A DNA stretch of 64,000 nucleotides. It comes from Woeseiaceae bacterium (GTDB lineage Bacteria; Pseudomonadota; Gammaproteobacteria; Steroidobacterales; Woeseiaceae). Of the stretch, positions 61,332 to 64,000 are shown in pieces. The DNA is taken from the NCBI GenBank assembly GCA_021773115.1, contig JAJFKS010000017.1:62001-126000 (forward strand), read 5' to 3'. Each line of letters starts with the position of its first letter. Position 1 is the first letter of the stretch. The notes beneath the pieces are model-generated. The model was not told the DNA's origin and searched no databases. It worked only from the letters and a program-made list of their open reading frames with translations. Position numbers and translations under genes: made by a program.

Positions 61332-62024
61332 TCAGCTTGCGGAGATAGTCGTCAGAATGCCTTTCATGCCATTCTTGACGCGGGTCCAGAATCTCTTGAT
61401 GCGCCGGGCTAATTTTTCAATCCGCATTGGCCGGTAGTACTCGGCATCTTTTTGTGAAATGTTTTGTAGACGTCCGCCGTACTTATGTTTGACCCAGGCG
61501 TTGTAGTCGTGCTGACGTGAATACGCATACCAGAACTTGTGAATGGGATGCAGTCCGCGCCTGCGAATCGTGGAAACACCAAAATCAACCAGGCAGGGAC
61601 GCTCCCCGTTGACGACCAGAATGTTGTCTTTTCGTTTCAAGTCGCCGTGTGTTACATGTCTTTCATGCAGCGATTCAATGATTGACTTGAATTCCTCGAA
61701 AAACCTGGCGCGATCTCTGATGAAAGCATTTCGCATGGTTTGCGATTCGATATGCTCCAGCACCAGGAAGCGATCCTGAAAAAGGCCGTAACAACAGGGT
61801 ATGCCGCTGACCCCATCCAGGGCTTGATAGACGCGATACTCTCGGCGCAACAGCCAGCGACACACTCGCGACGCGATTCCAGTGGTCGTTACTGCCTTGA
61901 TCAGTACCTTTCGATTTTGAATCGAACCGACGTAAATGCGGGCCTGGTTGCCGCTGGTTTCTAAACGGTGACCGTCTCTGACGCAGTTGAGTACCTCGTC
62001 CTCGTTGACGGTGAGTTGATTCAC
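61332..62024 (-). CDS. small kinase-like protein (RIO/WaaP/Kdo-kinase type)
   Basis: A 230-residue protein-kinase-fold enzyme. N-terminal lobe: an invariant Lys in KVLIKAVTTTG. Catalytic motifs: VTHGDLKRKDNILVVNG (the HGDLxxxN type of WaaP and RIO kinases) and the metal loop CLVDFGVSTIRR. Membrane-linked WaaP/Kdo kinases phosphorylate LPS core heptose or Kdo. The C-terminus is strongly basic (RIEKLARRIKRFWTRVK), fitting binding to phospholipid or LPS. It overlaps the ICMT-like gene by 4 bp. Confidence 0.8.
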   Translation of the reverse strand: MNQLTVNEDEVLNCVRDGHRLETSGNQARIYVGSIQNRKVLIKAVTTTGIASRVCRWLLRREYRVYQALDGVSGIPCCYGLFQDRFLVLEHIESQTMRNAFIRDRARFFEEFKSIIESLHERHVTHGDLKRKDNILVVNGERPCLVDFGVSTIRRRGLHPIHKFWYAYSRQHDYNAWVKHKYGGRLQNISQKDAEYYRPMRIEKLARRIKRFWTRVKNGMKGILTTISAS

Positions 62025-62611
62025 AGGCCGGAATAGATGTAGAAAAAGCAGGACAGCAGGAAAACGCTTACAAGAAGCTCAAGATTGCTGGAGAGGCTTT
62101 TTTCAAGTGACCAGCGGCCACCGCCAGACTCTGAGCGTGGTCGCCTGAAATTAGGGACCAGGGCCGGTGTTTGTGCCGCGAATTCTCGCCACGCGGTACC
62201 GAAAATATTGCATAGCTTGCGGTCCTCGTACTCGATCGCAGTCGGGTAAAAGAAGGCAATGAACAAGACGGCAACAAGAATTGTCCACCATAATCCGGAT
62301 GCGGCACCGAATGCCATGATGATCAGAATATTGCCGACATAGAGCGGATGCCTCACAAAGGCGTACGGCCCATTTGTGGCCAACGCGCGATTCTTGATGA
62401 TGAAGCCAGAAGCCCACATCCGAATACCGACACCTAACAATAGAATCGGTGTTACCGAATAGAACAGCCACGGAATCGGTTGAGCCACCACAGCAAACCA
62501 CACCGCCAGAAGGAGGCCGATCGATTGCCGTGAACTTTCGTGATAGCGAAATTCCCGAATCGCATGTGGTAATCCGGATCGTGTTGGTAAGGACTGGGTG
62601 CGATGAGACAT
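62021..62611 (-). CDS. ICMT/PEMT-like membrane methyltransferase
   Basis: A 196-residue membrane protein with about five helices. The family marker is GPYAFVRHPLYVGNILIIMA; the second conserved part is YPTAIEYEDRKLCNIFGTAW. ICMT-like proteins methylate isoprenylated Cys or lipid-linked acids using S-adenosylmethionine; bacterial ones have wide substrate range. It overlaps the kinase gene by 4 bp (order methyltransferase, kinase), so they are probably co-transcribed. Confidence 0.85.
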   Translation of the reverse strand: MSHRTQSLPTRSGLPHAIREFRYHESSRQSIGLLLAVWFAVVAQPIPWLFYSVTPILLLGVGIRMWASGFIIKNRALATNGPYAFVRHPLYVGNILIIMAFGAASGLWWTILVAVLFIAFFYPTAIEYEDRKLCNIFGTAWREFAAQTPALVPNFRRPRSESGGGRWSLEKSLSSNLELLVSVFLLSCFFYIYSGL

Positions 62612-62634
62612 GAAGAAACCTCCCGAGTTATGGC

Positions 62635-62664
62635 TTAGTTGCCGGTCAGCAAGGAAAGGTTACA
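62635..62664 (+). repeat. 30-base element ending GGAAAGGTTACA
   Basis: TTAGTTGCCGGTCAGCAAG then GAAAGGTTACA, related to 50732-50761 and the ends of repeats A and B. It lies 200 bases before the citrate synthase start. Confidence 0.45.
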
Positions 62665-62864
62665 AACAGTCACGGTGCCGACGGTATGCCAGCAGTTCGG
62701 GCCGATCTTTCGACGATAAATCATCTGCAGTAATATTTTTCGGCGATCGTCGTTCTACTGTTGGGCAACCGTTTTGATGCTGTTCCGTTTCGGTTGCAAA
62801 AGCGTAGTTTTCTGCATATCAGGTTCAGCAACCAGGATTGGCGCCAAGCAACAAGGGGATCACA

Positions 62865-64000
62865 GTGAACAACACCGCTGACACCGTTACAATTACCAAC
62901 AACAATTCCGGCGACACAGTTACCCTGCCTCTTATGAGAGGAACTAAAGGTCCGGACGTCATCGATATCAGAAGGCTCTACGCCGAGTTCGGTTGCTTTA
63001 CCTATGACCCCGGATTTACATCGACGGCGAGTTGTGACTCGAAAATTACCTATATCGACGGCGGTGAGGGCGTACTGCTACATGGCGGATATCCGATCGA
63101 TCAACTGGCTGAAAAAGCGGATTTCCTGGAGGTGTGTTATTTGCTGCTGTTTGGAGAGTTGCCGAATGCTGAGGAGTTCAGTCGATATTCGGAGTCGGTG
63201 ACGCGCCACACCATGCTCCACGATCAACTGGCATCTCTGTTAAAGGGCTTCCGCCGCGATGCGCATCCGATGGCCGTAATGGTGGGTGTTGTTGGAGCGC
63301 TGTCGGCGTTTTATCACGACAAACTGGATATTTTTGATCCAGAGCAGCGCCGAATGGCCTCCATTCGATTGGTTGCAAAAATGCCGACAATTGCCGCCAT
63401 GGCTTACAAGTACACCATCGGCCAGCCGTTCGTACATCCTTCGAATTCGTTGTCGTATGCCGAAAACTTCCTGCGTATGACATTTGCTGTGCCGGCAGAG
63501 CCCTACATTAACAGCCCGGTCCTGTCTCGCGCTATGAACCGGATATTCGTCCTGCACGCAGACCATGAACAGAATGCTTCAACATCGACCGTCAGATTGG
63601 CCGGTTCGTCACAGGCGAATCCCTATGCAGTGATCTCCGCGGGAATCAGCTCGCTTTGGGGCCCGGCCCATGGCGGCGCAAATGAAGCTGTTCTAAAGAT
63701 GCTGGAGGAAATCGGTAGCAAGGATCGCATTGAAGAGTTCCTGCGACGTGCTAAAGACAAGAACGATCCGTTTCGGCTGATGGGTTTCGGGCATCGTGTC
63801 TACAAGAACCATGACCCCCGCGCGCGGGTTCTGAAGGAATCCGCCGAAGAGGTGCTGACCGAGCTGGGGGTTCGCGATGATCCGCTGTTTGCATTAGCGA
63901 TGGAGCTTGAACAAATAGCACTTGATGACGACTATTTCATTGAAAAAAAGCTGTTTCCCAATGTTGATTTCTATTCAGGAATAATTCTCAAAGCGATGGG
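62865..64000 (+). CDS. gltA: citrate synthase (3' end cut by window)
   Basis: The frame opens with GTG 62865, with AAGGGG 6 bases upstream, and has no stop before the window ends, giving about 378 visible residues. It matches type-II bacterial citrate synthase. Catalytic residues are the H in [11 protein letters not shown], the H in [14 protein letters not shown] and the D in [10 protein letters not shown]. The allosteric-type N-terminal beta-domain is present ([20 protein letters not shown]). It condenses oxaloacetate and acetyl-CoA in the cytoplasm. It diverges from the ICMT-like gene. Confidence 0.93.
   Translation, partial: MNNTADTVTITNNNSGDTVTLPLMRGTKGPDVIDIRRLYAEFGCFTYDPGFTSTASCDSKITYIDGGEGVLLHGGYPIDQLAEKADFLEVCYLLLFGELPNAEEFSRYSESVTRHTMLHDQLASLLKGFRRDAHPMAVMVGVVGALSAFYHDKLDIFDPEQRRMASIRLVAKMPTIAAMAYKYTIGQPFVHPSNSLSYAENFLRMTFAVPAEPYINSPVLSRAMNRIFVLHADHEQNASTSTVRLAGSSQANPYAVISAGISSLWGPAHGGANEAVLKMLEEIGSKDRIEEFLRRAKDKNDPFRLMGFGHRVYKNHDPRARVLKESAEEVLTELGVRDDPLFALAMELEQIALDDDYFIEKKLFPNVDFYSGIILKAM

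Overview
This 64 kb stretch looks like a chromosomal piece of a Gram-negative proteobacterium, most likely a marine or sediment gammaproteobacterium. The evidence is an Mla phospholipid-transport operon, a tripartite RND pump, an LPS-type heptosyltransferase, NsrR-type regulators, Rnk and a hexameric-type citrate synthase. No tRNA, rRNA, CRISPR array, insertion sequence or phage gene was recognised. Both ends cut a gene: a Na+/H+ antiporter at the left and gltA at the right.

Layout. 1-3.6 kb: antiporter end, a Rieske/glutamate-synthase fusion and a DUF5996 protein. 3.8-5.6 kb (minus): Tat-exported ferritin-like protein, cytochrome c and ECF sigma factor. 5.7-18.5 kb: a respiration and nitrosative-stress block. 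It holds two NsrR-like Rrf2 regulators, SCO, a divergent cbb3-type oxidase operon, a glutathione-dependent formaldehyde/GSNO dehydrogenase, a Fur-box-preceded iron-uptake operon (cupredoxin, FTR1), ferredoxin FdxA and NnrS, then a Kef-type antiporter.

18.6-31.8 kb: a stress island. It holds four universal-stress proteins (one internally deleted), a cytochrome-porin with cytochrome b561, carbonic anhydrase, Rnk, OsmC and a FixL/FixJ-like two-component pair. A recurring element resembling CTACGGGCTGACCACAA occurs four times here and is a candidate operator of that regulator. 31.8-39.7 kb: RND pump, then an AhpD-like protein divergent from a TetR regulator with two palindromic operators.

40.0-45.8 kb: a mercury-resistance locus with a textbook MerR promoter (19-bp spacer). 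After merT-merP-merA comes a gene fusing a MerC-like transporter to a bufferin (a post-translationally modified metallophore precursor). It is followed by the MNIO/DUF692 maturation enzyme and its DUF2063 partner. This mercury-bufferin arrangement is the most striking system in the window.

45.8-51.7 kb: heptosyltransferase, an mlaA remnant, mlaFEDBC, and an ECF sigma/anti-sigma pair. 51.9-62.6 kb: membrane and lipid-flavoured genes: CarS-like protein, YiiX-like hydrolase, NDH-2 fused to a cyclic-nucleotide-binding domain, ATP-grasp ligase, OlsF-like bifunctional acyltransferase, a small kinase and an ICMT-like methyltransferase. Two dispersed repeat types lie between genes in the right half. 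All functions are read from protein sequence by eye; no database search was run.
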